Shown: piece by piece, positions 1 to 5,294 of the stretch
Layout: each line of letters begins with the position of its first letter
Numbering within the stretch: the first letter of the stretch is position 1
DNA from: Alphaproteobacteria bacterium
GTDB lineage: Bacteria > Pseudomonadota > Alphaproteobacteria > Micropepsales > Micropepsaceae
Reading direction: 5' to 3'
Length of the DNA stretch: 5,698 nucleotides
NCBI GenBank assembly: GCA_017307315.1
Contig: JAFKFF010000188.1
Location: 1 to 5,698 of the forward strand
The notes under the pieces: model-generated
What the model was told of the DNA's origin: nothing
What the model saw: the letters and a program-made list of their open reading frames with translations, nothing else
Databases searched by the model: none
Position numbers and translations under genes: made by a program

Positions 1-128
1 GTCAGGGCCTGCGAGGCTTTCGTGACGGGCTTTCAGTACGCCAGCACGCAGCCTGCGGCGATGGCGGCCTGCGCCACGCTGCGGCTCTTGGCGTAGCCCC
101 GTTCGACCAGAAAAACGTCAGCACGCAT
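1..128 (-). pseudogene. tlyA: tlyA, 5' part (S4 domain), interrupted by in-frame TGA and cut by window edge
   Basis: TlyA-family proteins join an N-terminal S4 RNA-binding domain to an FtsJ-like methyltransferase and 2'-O-methylate rRNA; older records call them hemolysin A. Only the start of the S4 domain is in the window. Translation from the ATG at 126-128 gives MRADVFLVERGYAKSRSVAQ and then AAIAAGCVLAY, the standard TlyA opening. A TGA at 33-35 ends the frame after 31 codons. Reading on past it in the same frame gives KPVTKASQAL up to the edge, which fits the expected S4 continuation (family form: AG-V-ADG-x-VTKPSQ-L), with the stop where a glycine is normal. One G-to-T change (GGA to TGA) would explain it. 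The gene lies 112 nt after dxs, its usual alphaproteobacterial neighbour. It is either a real nonsense mutation or a sequencing error; the window cannot decide. Confidence 0.75.
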
Positions 129-240
129 GAAAGTCTCGTCAAGCGCGAGGGATTTTATGGCCTGAGCAGGCGCGTCGCGCGGAGCGTGCGTATAGCATGT
201 GAGCACGCGCGACGAACTCAGGACGCAAAAGAACCGCGCT

Positions 241-789
241 TCAGGCGATCTTGCCCACGGCGGTAGGAACTTCATTGCTCCGGCCCAACGCCGAAAGCGC
301 CACTTTGACGATACCGTCCGCATCCAGGCCCGCCTGGGCGTATTGACGCTCGGGCGTGTCATGATCCTGGAAAATATCCGGCAGGGTCATCGGCCGGACC
401 TTGAGGCCCTTGTCCATCAAGCCTTCCCAGGCCAGGAACTGCATCACATGACTGCCGAAGCCGCCGGCGGCGCCTTCCTCAATGGTGATGAGAACCTCGT
501 GCTCGCGCGCCAGCTTGGCGATGAGAGCGGTGTCGAGCGGCTTGGCGAAGCGCGCATCGGCGATGGTGGGCGACAGGCCGTAGGCCTGCAGCCGGTCCGC
601 CGCCAGGAGCACTTCCTGCAGCCGCGCACCGAAGGACAGGATCGCGATGGAGGAACCTTCCTTGATCACCCGGCCCTTGCCGATGGCAAGCGGCCGGCCC
701 TCTGCCGGCCGAGCCACGCCCGTGCCTTCGCCGCGCGGATAGCGGATCGCGCTGGGACGGTCGTCGATCTGGACCGCGGTGGCGACCAT
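241..789 (-). CDS. dxs: 1-deoxy-D-xylulose-5-phosphate synthase, C-terminal part (separated by frameshift)
   Basis: This 182-codon frame carries the rest of DXS: the end of the pyrimidine-binding domain and the whole C-terminal transketolase domain. It opens with [20 protein letters not shown], where RYPRG holds the arginine equivalent to E. coli R478, a substrate phosphate contact. It continues through [30 protein letters not shown] and [14 protein letters not shown] to a natural TGA stop at 241-243. The ATG at 787-789 is an ordinary internal methionine of the family, not a true start. Alone this piece lacks the thiamine diphosphate site and could not be an enzyme. Adding the N-terminal 446 residues and about 15 missing ones gives roughly 643 residues, the normal DXS length, so this is one gene broken once. 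Confidence 0.9.
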   Translation of the reverse strand: MVATAVQIDDRPSAIRYPRGEGTGVARPAEGRPLAIGKGRVIKEGSSIAILSFGARLQEVLLAADRLQAYGLSPTIADARFAKPLDTALIAKLAREHEVLITIEEGAAGGFGSHVMQFLAWEGLMDKGLKVRPMTLPDIFQDHDTPERQYAQAGLDADGIVKVALSALGRSNEVPTAVGKIA

Positions 790-2129
790 GTGGGCAGCGT
801 GGCGAGATAGGCGATGTCGAACGATCCCGCATGGGTGCAGCCGTCGGCGCCCACCAGGCCGGCCCGGTCCATCGCGAAGCGCACCGGCAGAGACTGGATC
901 GCCACATCGTGCACCACCTGGTCATAGGCGCGTTGCAGGAAGGTGGAATAGATGGCGCAGAAGGGTTTCATGCCTTCGGAAGCGAGCCCCGCGGCAAAGG
1001 TCACCGCATGCTGCTCGGCGATGCCGACATCGAAACTGCGCTCCGGAAAGGCCTTCTGGAAAAGATCGACGCCGGTGCCCGATGGCATCGCGGCCGTGAT
1101 CGCCACGATGCGGTCGTCCTTCCTGGCTTCCGCGATCAGGCTTTCGCCGAACACTTTCTGATAGGTTGGCGCCTTGGCGACCGTCTTCTTCTGCTCGCCG
1201 GTGAGGACGGTGAACTTCGACACCGCATGATATTTGTCGGCGCTGGCCTCGGCGGGGGCGTAGCCATGCCCCTTCTTGGTCACGACATGGATCAGCACCG
1301 GGCCGGTCATGGTGTCGCGCACATTCTCCAGGACCGGGATCAGATGGTCGAGATTGTGGCCGTCGATCGGGCCGACATAAAAGAAGCCCATCTCTTCGAA
1401 CAGGGTGCCGCCCATCGCCATGCCCCGGGCATATTCCTCGGTGCGGCGCGCGACATTGAACAGCATGCGCGGCAGAAGCCGCTTGGCGGTGCGCTTGGCC
1501 CAGTTGCGCAGGCCCGTATAGGGCCGGCTCGAAACCAGCCGCGCCAGATAAGCGCTCATCGCGCCGACCGGCGGGGCGATCGACATGTCGTTATCGTTGA
1601 GGATGACGATCAGCCGATTCTTGTTGGCGCCGGCATTGTTCATCGCCTCATAGGCCATGCCCGCGCTCATCGAGCCGTCGCCGATCACGGCGATGACATT
1701 GTTGTGCCCGCCCTTGAGGTCGCGCGCCACCGCCATGCCCAGTCCCGCCGAAATCGAGGTCGAGGAATGGGCGGCGCCGAACGGGTCATATTCGCTTTCG
1801 CTGCGCTTGGTGAAGCCGGAAAGCCCACCGCCCTGGCGCAAGGACCGCATGCGCGAACGGCGGCCGGTGATGATCTTGTGCGGATAGGCCTGATGGCCCA
1901 CATCCCAGATGATGCGGTCGTCCGGCGTGTTGAAGACATAGTGCAACGCCACCGTCAGCTCGACCACGCCCAGGCCGGCACCGAAATGGCCGCCCGTGAC
2001 CGAGACGATGTCTATCAAGTCGTTCCGCAATTCGGACGCGAACTGGCGCAGCGCGCTTTTCGGCAACTTGCGCAGGTCGGCGGGAAGCTGGACCTGGTCC
2101 AGAAGCGGCGTTTTCGCGGGTAAGCTCAT
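666..2129 (-). CDS. dxs: 1-deoxy-D-xylulose-5-phosphate synthase, N-terminal part, frameshifted
   Basis: DXS condenses pyruvate and glyceraldehyde 3-phosphate to DXP, using thiamine diphosphate and releasing CO2. It is the first step of the MEP pathway, and DXP also feeds thiamine and pyridoxal synthesis. Residues 1-446 match the family throughout: [11 protein letters not shown] (H48), the ThDP/Mg motif [18 protein letters not shown] (D151, with N180 in NDND), the catalytic glutamate E372 in [22 protein letters not shown] (Y394, R400), and [13 protein letters not shown] (R422, D429, H433). After YLATLP (794-792) the frame is lost, and the last 41 codons (TWSPPRSR... to the stop at 666) are missense. 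The true C-terminus is in another frame at 241-789. The ATG at 2127-2129 is a standard family start, but no clear Shine-Dalgarno sequence precedes it. xseB lies 94 nt upstream. The truncated product keeps most of the active site but lacks the RYPRG arginine and domain III, so activity is unlikely. Confidence 0.93.
   Translation of the reverse strand: MSLPAKTPLLDQVQLPADLRKLPKSALRQFASELRNDLIDIVSVTGGHFGAGLGVVELTVALHYVFNTPDDRIIWDVGHQAYPHKIITGRRSRMRSLRQGGGLSGFTKRSESEYDPFGAAHSSTSISAGLGMAVARDLKGGHNNVIAVIGDGSMSAGMAYEAMNNAGANKNRLIVILNDNDMSIAPPVGAMSAYLARLVSSRPYTGLRNWAKRTAKRLLPRMLFNVARRTEEYARGMAMGGTLFEEMGFFYVGPIDGHNLDHLIPVLENVRDTMTGPVLIHVVTKKGHGYAPAEASADKYHAVSKFTVLTGEQKKTVAKAPTYQKVFGESLIAEARKDDRIVAITAAMPSGTGVDLFQKAFPERSFDVGIAEQHAVTFAAGLASEGMKPFCAIYSTFLQRAYDQVVHDVAIQSLPVRFAMDRAGLVGADGCTHAGSFDIAYLATLPTWSPPRSRSTTVPARSAIRAAKARAWLGRQRAGRLPSARAG
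787..794 (-). other. dxs: dxs frameshift junction (net loss of about 43 nt)
   Basis: On the minus strand CTG CCC (L445, P446) is followed by only two bases, AC, before ATG GTC GCC ACC, where the conserved MVATA segment starts in a new frame. E. coli DXS has 15 residues between these landmarks (EMVIMTPSDENECRQ), and alphaproteobacterial proteins have the same number as I remember them (ending in SDEAEL-H). The expected 45 nt are therefore reduced to 2, a net loss of 43 nt, which is not a multiple of three. Sequence on both sides is well preserved. The expected lengths come from memory of the family, not from an alignment run here. Confidence 0.8.
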
Positions 2130-2223
2130 GAGGAAACCGGATTGGAAGGGATGAAGGAGCCTGCGTGCCGCCCGGAGCGCATGCGATCATGACAATTTGG
2201 AATTCTGAAGGCGCAAATCAAGC

Positions 2224-2439
2224 TCATGCCACATCGAGCCTTTCGCCGATCTGGGCTCCCGAGGCGCCCTGGACGATCTTTTCCAGGCGGCTCTCGGCCG
2301 ATTTGAGCTTGGTCTCGCAATGGCTCTTCAAGGCCTGGCCGCGCTCGTACAAGGCAATGGAATCCTCCAGATCGACCTCCCCCTGCTCCAGCCGGCTCAC
2401 AATGGTTTCGAGCTCTTTCAGGGCGGCTTCGAAGCTCAT
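2224..2439 (-). CDS. xseB: Exodeoxyribonuclease VII small subunit
   Basis: XseB is the small subunit of exonuclease VII. Several copies bind XseA to form the enzyme that degrades single-stranded DNA from both ends; xseA is not in this window. The 71 residues show the whole family pattern: MSFEAALKELETIVSRLEQG, then EVDLEDSIALYERGQALKSH and CETKLKSAESRLEKI, two amphipathic helices forming a hairpin. Length is slightly under the usual 75-90. I chose the ATG at 2437-2439 because MSFEAAL is the conserved opening, although no Shine-Dalgarno sequence precedes it. The frame stays open upstream to 2592 (ATG at 2574, TTG at 2592), but that extension runs through a terminator hairpin and its U-tract and does not look like XseB. 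A GGAG lies 7 nt before an in-frame ATT at 2478, a possible rare start. It is followed by dxs, as is common in alphaproteobacteria. Confidence 0.93.
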   Translation of the reverse strand: MSFEAALKELETIVSRLEQGEVDLEDSIALYERGQALKSHCETKLKSAESRLEKIVQGASGAQIGERLDVA

Positions 2440-2489
2440 GTCGTGAACGGGATTCTGTGATTTTGCCGGGGCGGGAATGGCAGGTCTCC

Positions 2490-2534
2490 AAAAAAAGCGT
2501 TGGCGGGAGGTCTTAAGGGACCTGCCCCAAACGC
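2490..2534 (-). terminator. Rho-independent terminator after sppA, inside the xseB leader
   Basis: In the minus-strand RNA, arm 2534-2519 pairs with arm 2512-2497 around a 6-nt loop (2518-2513). Thirteen of 16 positions are Watson-Crick, with single mismatches at 2502/2529, 2504/2527 and 2507/2524. Seven uridines follow at once (the A-run at 2490-2496). It lies 97 nt past the sppA stop and 51 nt before the xseB ATG. It can end sppA transcripts, but it also lies between a candidate promoter at 2592-2618 and xseB, so it may act as an attenuator. Confidence 0.8.
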
Positions 2535-2568
2535 ATGCCGTCACAATTTCGCAGGTTTGGCGGGCAGG
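2521..2568 (-). promoter_or_regulatory. Antiterminator-like hairpin competing with the terminator
   Basis: In the minus-strand RNA, segment 1 (2568-2555, CCTGCCCGCCAAAC) can pair with segment 2 (2532-2521, GTTTGGGGCAGG). The stem has 7 + 5 perfect base pairs, interrupted only by a 2-nt bulge (2561-2560), with a 22-nt loop. Segment 2 is also the 5' arm of the terminator, so the two hairpins exclude each other. Segment 1 resembles the terminator's 3' arm (CCTCCCGCCAAC), as expected if both compete for segment 2. The pairings are read directly from the sequence; the regulatory role is inferred. What would switch the fold is unknown, and I see no riboswitch motif. Confidence 0.5.
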
Positions 2569-2591
2569 CGCCATCCGCGAATCTGGGCGCA

Positions 2592-2618
2592 ATTATATGT
2601 CCTAAGCCCCCGGAACAA
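2592..2618 (-). promoter_or_regulatory. Candidate promoter for the xseB leader
   Basis: The minus strand has a perfect -10 hexamer TATAAT (2597-2592), 33 nt past the sppA stop. Upstream is a T-rich stretch; the best -35 is TTGTTC (2618-2613) with a 15-nt spacer, which is short and matches only TTG of TTGACA. Transcription would start near 2585 and run about 95 nt to the terminator's U-tract, or about 146 nt to the xseB ATG. The -10 is strong and the -35 weak. Confidence 0.45.
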
Positions 2619-2630
2619 AAAGGCTTTATG

Positions 2631-4418
2631 CTACCTTCCGGGAAGCTCGCCTTCCCGCGGCAGATTGACCGCCTTCAGTTCCACCCCGCCCCGGGGGGCC
2701 GAGGCCAGGGCCTCGAGAGCCAGGCGGATGCCCGGAAGCGCCATCAGCGCCCGCACGCCGTCCAGGGCCTTCAGGCCGGCCTGGCTGCGTCCCATCAGGT
2801 TGCTCAAGCCTTCCAGCAGGCCCTTGCGCCGGGGATAGATCTTGATCGCGATCTGATCCGCCGGAATCTTGCCCAGACCCGCGGCCAGATCGGCGGCGGT
2901 CCAGAAGCCGCCCAACCCATCCACAAGTCCCTTGGCCTTGGCATCCGCCCCCGTCCAGACCCGCCCCTTTGCGACCGCCGCAATCTGCTCGAACGGCAAT
3001 TTGCGCCCGGCGGCGACCTTTTGCAGAAAATCCCGGTAGATGACGTCGGCCTGTCGGTTAAGCAGCGCCCATTGCTCCGGCGTGTAGGGCTCGATCGCCG
3101 AATCCATCATCGTGTTCTTGCCGGACGCCACCTGCTCCACGGCAACGCCCGCCAGCGCCAGCGATTTGCTGACCGATACCTTGCCGGTCAAGACGCCGAT
3201 CGAGCCGGTCAAAGTCCCCGGCTGGGCCACAATCTTGTCGGCGCTGGCGGAGATATAATATCCGCCCGAGGCACCCAGACCGGCCATGCTCACCACCACG
3301 GGTTTGCCTTTGGCCTGCGCCTTCTTCACCGCATCCAAAATCTGGTCCGAGGCGGTGACCGAACCGCCCGGCGAATCCACCCGCAGTACGATGGCCTTGA
3401 TGCCCGGCGCCCGGGCGGCCTGGCGGTTCGCTTCGGAAAGATCGTCGCTGGCGATGCCGGCCTGGGAATTGAAAAGATCGCCCTTGGCGGTGCCGTCGAC
3501 GATTTCGCCGGCCGCTTCGATCAGCGCCAGATTGGCGCCATATGCGGCGCTGAAATCCTGGTCCCTGATGTAATCGGTGATCTTGAACGGCTTGGCGCCC
3601 TTGCCGGCCCTCCCCACGCCCGCGCCCAGCGCGTCGTCGTCATAGCCGATGCGATCCACCAATCCCTTGGCCCTGGCGTCTTCGGCGAATTGCGGACTGT
3701 CGTCGAAGGCGGCCCGGACTTTTTCCGGATCGAGGCGGCGGTCCTTCGCGACCTGACTCACGGCAGCTTCGCGCCAGGAGTTTGTCACAGCCGTGAGCTG
3801 CTCGCGGTCCGCATCGCTCATGGATTTTTCCATGTACATGTCGGCGGCGCTCTTGTACTCCGCCCGCTTGGCGATCTGCGGCACGGCCTCGATCTTGTCG
3901 AACAGGCCTTTTAGGAAAAGCCCGCCGGCCGCCCCGCCCGAAACCTTGAAATCGCTATGCGGCTGCACCCAGATCTGGTCGGCGGCGGCGGCGGCGACAT
4001 AGTCGCCCAGACCCGAGGTGAGAAAGCCCGTCGCCTGGGCGATGACGAATTTCTTGTGGTCGCGGAAACGATGCAGCGCTCCGGAAATTTCTTCCGCTTC
4101 CGCCAGCGACAATGCGCCATTGCCCAGGCGCATCACCACGCCCTTGATCCGGCCGTCGCGCGAGGCCTTGTCGAGCGCCAGGACCAGATTCATCACCGTC
4201 TGTTGTTGCCCGCTGAACGAAAGGCCGGAGGTGGCCGAATCCGGCATGGAATCCCGCAAATCCATGGTCAGCACGGTGTTGGCGGGAAGGCCGTCGCCCC
4301 TGACCAACCCCACCACCAGCAGGACCGCGAAAATCAGGATCAGGAGAAAAGTGAATTTGGCGATGCCGTTCAGCACCGCCGCCATGATGGAGCGGAGCCA
4401 TCTCAGAAAGCCAACCAT
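2631..4418 (-). CDS. sppA: Signal peptide peptidase SppA, long (67K) form
   Basis: SppA is an inner-membrane serine protease of family S49 that cuts signal peptides left after secretion. The 595 residues (E. coli 618) carry both tandem S49 domains. One N-terminal membrane helix spans about residues 20-40 (IAKFTFLLILIFAVLLVVGL) after a short basic end. The N-terminal domain supplies the general-base lysine, K189 in AEYKSAADMYMEKSMS (E. coli K209). The C-terminal domain has RVDSPGGS (346-353) and the nucleophile S384 in GASGGYYISASADKIVAQPG (E. coli S409), followed by TGSIGVL. The Lys/Ser dyad is intact and there is no frameshift. The start ATG (4416-4418) gives the usual short tail before the membrane helix; a weak GGGA lies 8 nt upstream. 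It appears to be transcribed alone, between the csbD terminator and the terminator at 2490-2534. Confidence 0.95.
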   Translation of the reverse strand: MVGFLRWLRSIMAAVLNGIAKFTFLLILIFAVLLVVGLVRGDGLPANTVLTMDLRDSMPDSATSGLSFSGQQQTVMNLVLALDKASRDGRIKGVVMRLGNGALSLAEAEEISGALHRFRDHKKFVIAQATGFLTSGLGDYVAAAAADQIWVQPHSDFKVSGGAAGGLFLKGLFDKIEAVPQIAKRAEYKSAADMYMEKSMSDADREQLTAVTNSWREAAVSQVAKDRRLDPEKVRAAFDDSPQFAEDARAKGLVDRIGYDDDALGAGVGRAGKGAKPFKITDYIRDQDFSAAYGANLALIEAAGEIVDGTAKGDLFNSQAGIASDDLSEANRQAARAPGIKAIVLRVDSPGGSVTASDQILDAVKKAQAKGKPVVVSMAGLGASGGYYISASADKIVAQPGTLTGSIGVLTGKVSVSKSLALAGVAVEQVASGKNTMMDSAIEPYTPEQWALLNRQADVIYRDFLQKVAAGRKLPFEQIAAVAKGRVWTGADAKAKGLVDGLGGFWTAADLAAGLGKIPADQIAIKIYPRRKGLLEGLSNLMGRSQAGLKALDGVRALMALPGIRLALEALASAPRGGVELKAVNLPREGELPGR

Positions 4419-4444
4419 GGAAAAATCCCGAAGCCGCGCCAGGT

Positions 4445-4450
4445 CTTATA
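4445..4450 (-). promoter_or_regulatory. sppA: Possible -10 box for sppA
   Basis: TATAAG (5 of 6 to consensus) stands on the minus strand 26 nt before the sppA ATG, in the only gap between the csbD terminator and sppA. No good -35 is found at 16-18 nt; TTGCCG (4469-4464) would leave a spacer of only 13 nt. It is placed where a promoter must be if sppA is its own unit, but the sequence support is thin. Confidence 0.3.
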
Positions 4451-4489
4451 TCGCGGCGAGGCGCGGCAAGACAGACACGCCGGGCAAGG

Positions 4490-4521
4490 AAAAACCCGGC
4501 CTCCCAACGGAAGCCGGGTTT
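4490..4521 (-). terminator. Rho-independent terminator of the csbD-family gene
   Basis: A 9-bp perfect inverted repeat, AAACCCGGC (4492-4500) and GCCGGGTTT (4513-4521), encloses 12 nt that can add three more pairs (TCC/GGA). Read on the minus strand the hairpin is followed by a run of U (A-run at 4490-4494), 14 nt past the csbD-family stop. The plus-strand reading has no further T-run and no gene to end, so I assign it to the minus strand. Confidence 0.88.
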
Positions 4522-4535
4522 CCGCTATCGAAAAA

Positions 4536-4718
4536 TCAATCCCGCGTGGCGTCGCGCAGCGCATCCTTGGCGCCGCCCACCGCGTTCTGCACTTTGCCCT
4601 TGGCCTTGTCGGCGGCACCTTCCGCCTGGAGCTTGGCATCGCCCGTCATCTTGCCCGCCACCTCCTTGATGGCGCCCTTGGCTTGATTGGCGGAACCCGC
4701 GATCCTGTCCTTGTCCAT
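4536..4718 (-). CDS. CsbD-family stress-response protein
   Basis: This is a 60-residue hydrophilic protein, MDKDRIAGSANQAKGAIKEV, followed by AGKMTGDAKLQAEGAADKAKGKVQNAVGG and a charged tail. The repeated lysine/alanine/glycine-rich helical pattern (NQAKGAIKE, AADKAKGKVQ) and the size are those of the CsbD family. CsbD was first described as a sigma-B-dependent general-stress protein in Bacillus; its molecular role is not established. The ATG at 4716-4718 has a good Shine-Dalgarno GGAG 7 nt upstream (CGGAGATACCAAATG). A consensus EcfG promoter lies just upstream at 4751-4775 and a terminator 14 nt past the stop, so this is a complete single-gene stress unit. It is divergent from msrB. There is no signal peptide or membrane segment, so it is likely cytoplasmic. 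Confidence 0.92.
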   Translation of the reverse strand: MDKDRIAGSANQAKGAIKEVAGKMTGDAKLQAEGAADKAKGKVQNAVGGAKDALRDATRD

Positions 4719-4750
4719 TTGGTATCTCCGATTTGAGAAGGCAAAGTAAT

Positions 4751-4775
4751 AACGGCAGCGGGACAAGGCGGTTCC
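4751..4775 (-). promoter_or_regulatory. EcfG-type general stress promoter of the csbD-family gene
   Basis: The minus strand reads GGAAC (4775-4771), 16 nt, then CGTT (4754-4751). This is exactly the published consensus of the alphaproteobacterial general-stress sigma factor EcfG (GGAAC-N16/17-CGTT), controlled by the PhyR-NepR partner switch. The CGTT lies 32 nt before the start codon, leaving a short leader with a good ribosome binding site. CsbD-family genes are typical general-stress targets, so gene and promoter support each other. The EcfG, PhyR and NepR genes are not in the window. Confidence 0.85.
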
Positions 4776-4886
4776 GGTAACTTTTGGCGCCGGCGGGCGA
4801 ATAGACTTAAGATCGGGGTCCTGCTGCCCGGCTCCGCCACCCTGGCGGCCAATCCCGCCGCGCGCAGCGACGCGGAATGGATAAAG

Positions 4887-5237
4887 ATGCTCTCGCCTGC
4901 CGCCTATAATGTGTTGCGGCGGCAAGGGACGGAGATGCCCTATTCCAGCCCGCTCGACATGAATTTCCGCAAAGGCGTTTATTCCTGCGCCGGCTGCGAT
5001 ACCGCGCTTTTCTCCTCCGACGCCAAATATGACAGCCACACCGGCTGGCCGAGCTTCTGGAAGCCTCTGCCGCATGCGGTCGCCACGCGCACCGACACAA
5101 GCGAGATGATGATCCGCACCGAGGTCCTGTGCAGCGGCTGCGGCGGCCATCTGGGTCACGTCTTCACCGACGGTCCCAAACCCACGGGCCTGCGCTATTG
5201 CATGAACGGCGTGGCGATGCGTTTCAAGGCAGCCTGA
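4887..5237 (+). CDS. msrB: Peptide-methionine (R)-S-oxide reductase MsrB
   Basis: MsrB reduces the R form of methionine sulfoxide in proteins, repairing oxidative damage. All family marks are present in the 116-residue frame from this ATG: zinc cysteines C34/C37 (CAGC) and C82/C85 (CSGC), GWPSFW (53-58), HLGHVF (88-93) and the catalytic C105 in GLRYCMNGVAMRF. Threonine (T52, SHTGWPSFW) stands where E. coli MsrB has the resolving cysteine (SGCGWPSF), so this is the form without it, reduced in another way. The start is uncertain. In-frame sequence before this ATG reads RSDAEWIK, like the conserved lead into this domain, and before it a hydrophobic, alanine-rich stretch (IGVLLPGSATLAANPAA) like an exported protein's signal. 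No ATG, GTG or TTG occurs in that frame back to the TGA at 4734. The protein is either a short cytoplasmic form or a gene that lost its start. Confidence 0.92.
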   Translation: MLSPAAYNVLRRQGTEMPYSSPLDMNFRKGVYSCAGCDTALFSSDAKYDSHTGWPSFWKPLPHAVATRTDTSEMMIRTEVLCSGCGGHLGHVFTDGPKPTGLRYCMNGVAMRFKAA

Positions 5238-5251
5238 GAAATCCAAAGGAA

Positions 5252-5277
5252 AAAGCCGCCGGTTTCCCGGCGGCTTT
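5252..5277. terminator. Bidirectional terminator between msrB and the IalB-family gene
   Basis: An 11-bp perfect inverted repeat (AAAGCCGCCGG at 5252-5262, CCGGCGGCTTT at 5267-5277) closes a TTTC tetraloop. It lies 14 nt past the msrB stop and 17 nt past the stop of the converging minus-strand gene. The plus-strand RNA ends the stem in UUU and the minus-strand RNA in UUUU, so it can serve both genes. Confidence 0.88.
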
Positions 5278-5294
5278 CATTGTCCGTATCCGGA

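Noticed and set aside
188..216. Possible promoter for tlyA in the dxs-tlyA gap (TTCGTC, then TATACG, about 16 nt apart)
   Set aside because: The -35 matches poorly and the -10 only partly; tlyA normally follows dxs in one transcript, so support is too weak to list.
831..2123. 430-codon plus-strand open frame opposite dxs
   Set aside because: It lies wholly antisense to a clearly conserved gene, shows histidine/arginine-rich composition typical of reverse-frame GC-rich codons, and has no recognisable domain.
2130..2223. Promoter for dxs in the xseB-dxs gap
   Set aside because: TTGATT and TTGCGC occur on the minus strand, but no -10 hexamer stands at proper spacing, and no terminator separates xseB from dxs.
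2440..2600. TPP riboswitch upstream of xseB-dxs
   Set aside because: DXS uses thiamine diphosphate and feeds its synthesis, so I looked for it, but the conserved CUGAGA and the second conserved core are absent.
2535..3914. 459-codon plus-strand open frame opposite sppA and its 3' flank
   Set aside because: It is antisense to sppA with intact catalytic motifs; its composition (Gly/Arg/His/Gln rich) is a codon-mirror artefact.
3957..4736. 259-codon plus-strand open frame across the sppA start and the csbD-family gene
   Set aside because: It overlaps two well-supported minus-strand genes, a terminator and a promoter region, and has no family resemblance.
4784..4807. Promoter for msrB (TTGGCG and TAGACT)
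   Set aside because: The spacer is only 12 nt and both boxes are poor; it also overlaps the apparent upstream coding signal of msrB.
4718..5246. N-terminal extension of the csbD-family frame to 5246, giving 236 residues
   Set aside because: The extension is antisense to msrB and passes the EcfG promoter; CsbD proteins are about 60-70 residues, and the ATG at 4718 has a good ribosome binding site.
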